Assembly (NCBI GenBank): GCA_911728435.2
Contig: OU452200.1
Span: forward strand, 36,409,715 to 36,473,714
Origin: Apoderus coryli
Taxonomy: Eukaryota > Arthropoda > Insecta > Coleoptera > Attelabidae
Direction: 5' to 3'
DNA: 64,000 nucleotides
In this document: positions 63,363 through 64,000 of the stretch, piece after piece
Numbering within the stretch: position 1 is the stretch's first letter
Layout of the letters: each line of letters opens with the position of its first letter
The notes under the pieces: model-generated
What the model was told of the DNA's origin: nothing
Database searches by the model: none
What the model saw: the letters and a program-made list of their open reading frames with translations, nothing else
Made by a program: the position numbers and the translations under genes

Positions 63363-63657
63363 TTAACCCGTTCTACTATTTAAAAATTCATCCACACATT
63401 TATCCACACAATAATTTCTCAACTCCAGCTTAGAACTCCTGATTGTTAGGTTTTTAAATTTGTTGAGTTTCAAAATCGTATTATAGCATTTTACGCCTAT
63501 GTAGTTAGGATTTTTCTGACCAATACTTAGTGTAGAAAATGGTAAATCTACGTTATTTTTGTTTCTAGTGCCATAACTGTGAATACCTTCTCTTTTAAGT
63601 AACGATTCACTTTGTTTTTTTATATGAATTGAAGACCTTAACTGCAAAAGGGTCTAA
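63363..63657 (-). pseudogene. LINE polyprotein C-terminal fragment
   Basis: Minus-strand reading gives LKREGIHSYGTRNKNNVDLP, TLSIGQKNPNYIGVKCYNTI and LKLNKFKNLTIRSSKLELRN, ending at 63363. The H.Y.TRNK...LP and IG...YN blocks are common at the C-terminus of non-LTR RT proteins. About 95 codons, 5'-truncated. The family differs from the other LINEs in this window. Confidence 0.6.
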
Positions 63658-63659
63658 GT

Positions 63660-64000
63660 GCCAAAAATTAAAAATATGAGAATTTTGCATAAACATGGTA
63701 TATGCACCAAGCCCAACGATATTCAGATAGATCTAAGTGCCATCGCGATGTATTTAGTTCAGCAGAGTGGGGTTAATCATATGGACAGACAACTGCATAG
63801 GTCAAAACACAAACAGAATGTTGTTAATTGCTTTTATCTTCCTTAATGGTATGTTTAATGAAATAGAACACAAGTTTTTAGTATATACGCCATGCGACAG
63901 AGATTTTGCATTCATCGAAAAATGAAAAAATGTTGTAAGATGTTTCACTTCTCAGTGAGATTTTAAAAACCTACAAGCGACAGCCGATCGAAACTAAATA
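63660..64000. other. Unassigned right edge
   Basis: The 62-codon plus-strand ORF at 63658-63846 has no recognised motif. Nothing else seen. Confidence 0.3.

Overview
The window is AT-rich eukaryotic DNA that reads as an insect transposon graveyard. Every element family recognised is common in insect genomes: mariner/Tc1, piggyBac, hAT, a Crypton-type tyrosine recombinase, BEL/Pao, Jockey/CR1-like, RTE-like and R2/R4-like non-LTR elements. GTAGGTACCTACC-type simple sequence adds to that impression. The order of insect cannot be fixed from sequence alone. I found no convincing host protein gene, rRNA or functional tRNA; nearly all coding similarity belongs to mobile elements, most of it broken.

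Layout. 1-2.75 kb: a LINE joined to a 5'-truncated mariner. 3.8-5.0 kb: a decayed Crypton-type gene between two ~36-bp direct repeats. 5.9-8.7 kb: a long-terminal-inverted-repeat element split by a LINE. 9.7-12.4 kb: a 1327-bp tandem duplication, each unit holding a ~860-bp deleted Tc1/mariner relative. 13-24 kb: sparse fragments, an R2/R4-like LINE tail (20.7-21.4 kb) and a second long-TIR element (22.1-23.5 kb). 25.4-36.0 kb: a nested stack. An RTE-like LINE is interrupted by a hAT-like element (8-bp target duplication); that holds a second LINE, which is split by a 6.7-kb BEL/Pao element (5-bp target duplication, identical LTRs). The same RTE-like LINE is interrupted again by a third LINE (target TGTTCA). 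37-47.8 kb: LINE, BEL and pogo-like remnants. 50.3-51.4 kb: a piggyBac remnant. 52-55.1 kb: another member of the 5.9-8.7 kb family, itself carrying a 1.8-kb TA-flanked insertion. 55.7-58.3 kb: a 451-bp MITE and the best preserved RTE-like LINE. 61.4-62.9 kb: a TIR-complete Tc1 element with a dead transposase. 63.4 kb: a LINE end.

The genes do not form a pathway; they are successive layers of insertion. The youngest layer is the BEL/Pao element: no difference was seen between its LTRs, and both long ORFs are open and overlap in the -1 frame at an A6T5 run. Several insertions can be dated relative to each other because target duplications and interrupted reading frames rejoin exactly. Leads most worth checking: the BEL frame overlap, the Crypton-flanking repeats, the long-TIR family sharing CAGGGTG ends with other elements, a 56-bp perfect palindrome, three hairpin-GAAAC motifs resembling a hammerhead core, and a recurring tRNA-derived sequence.
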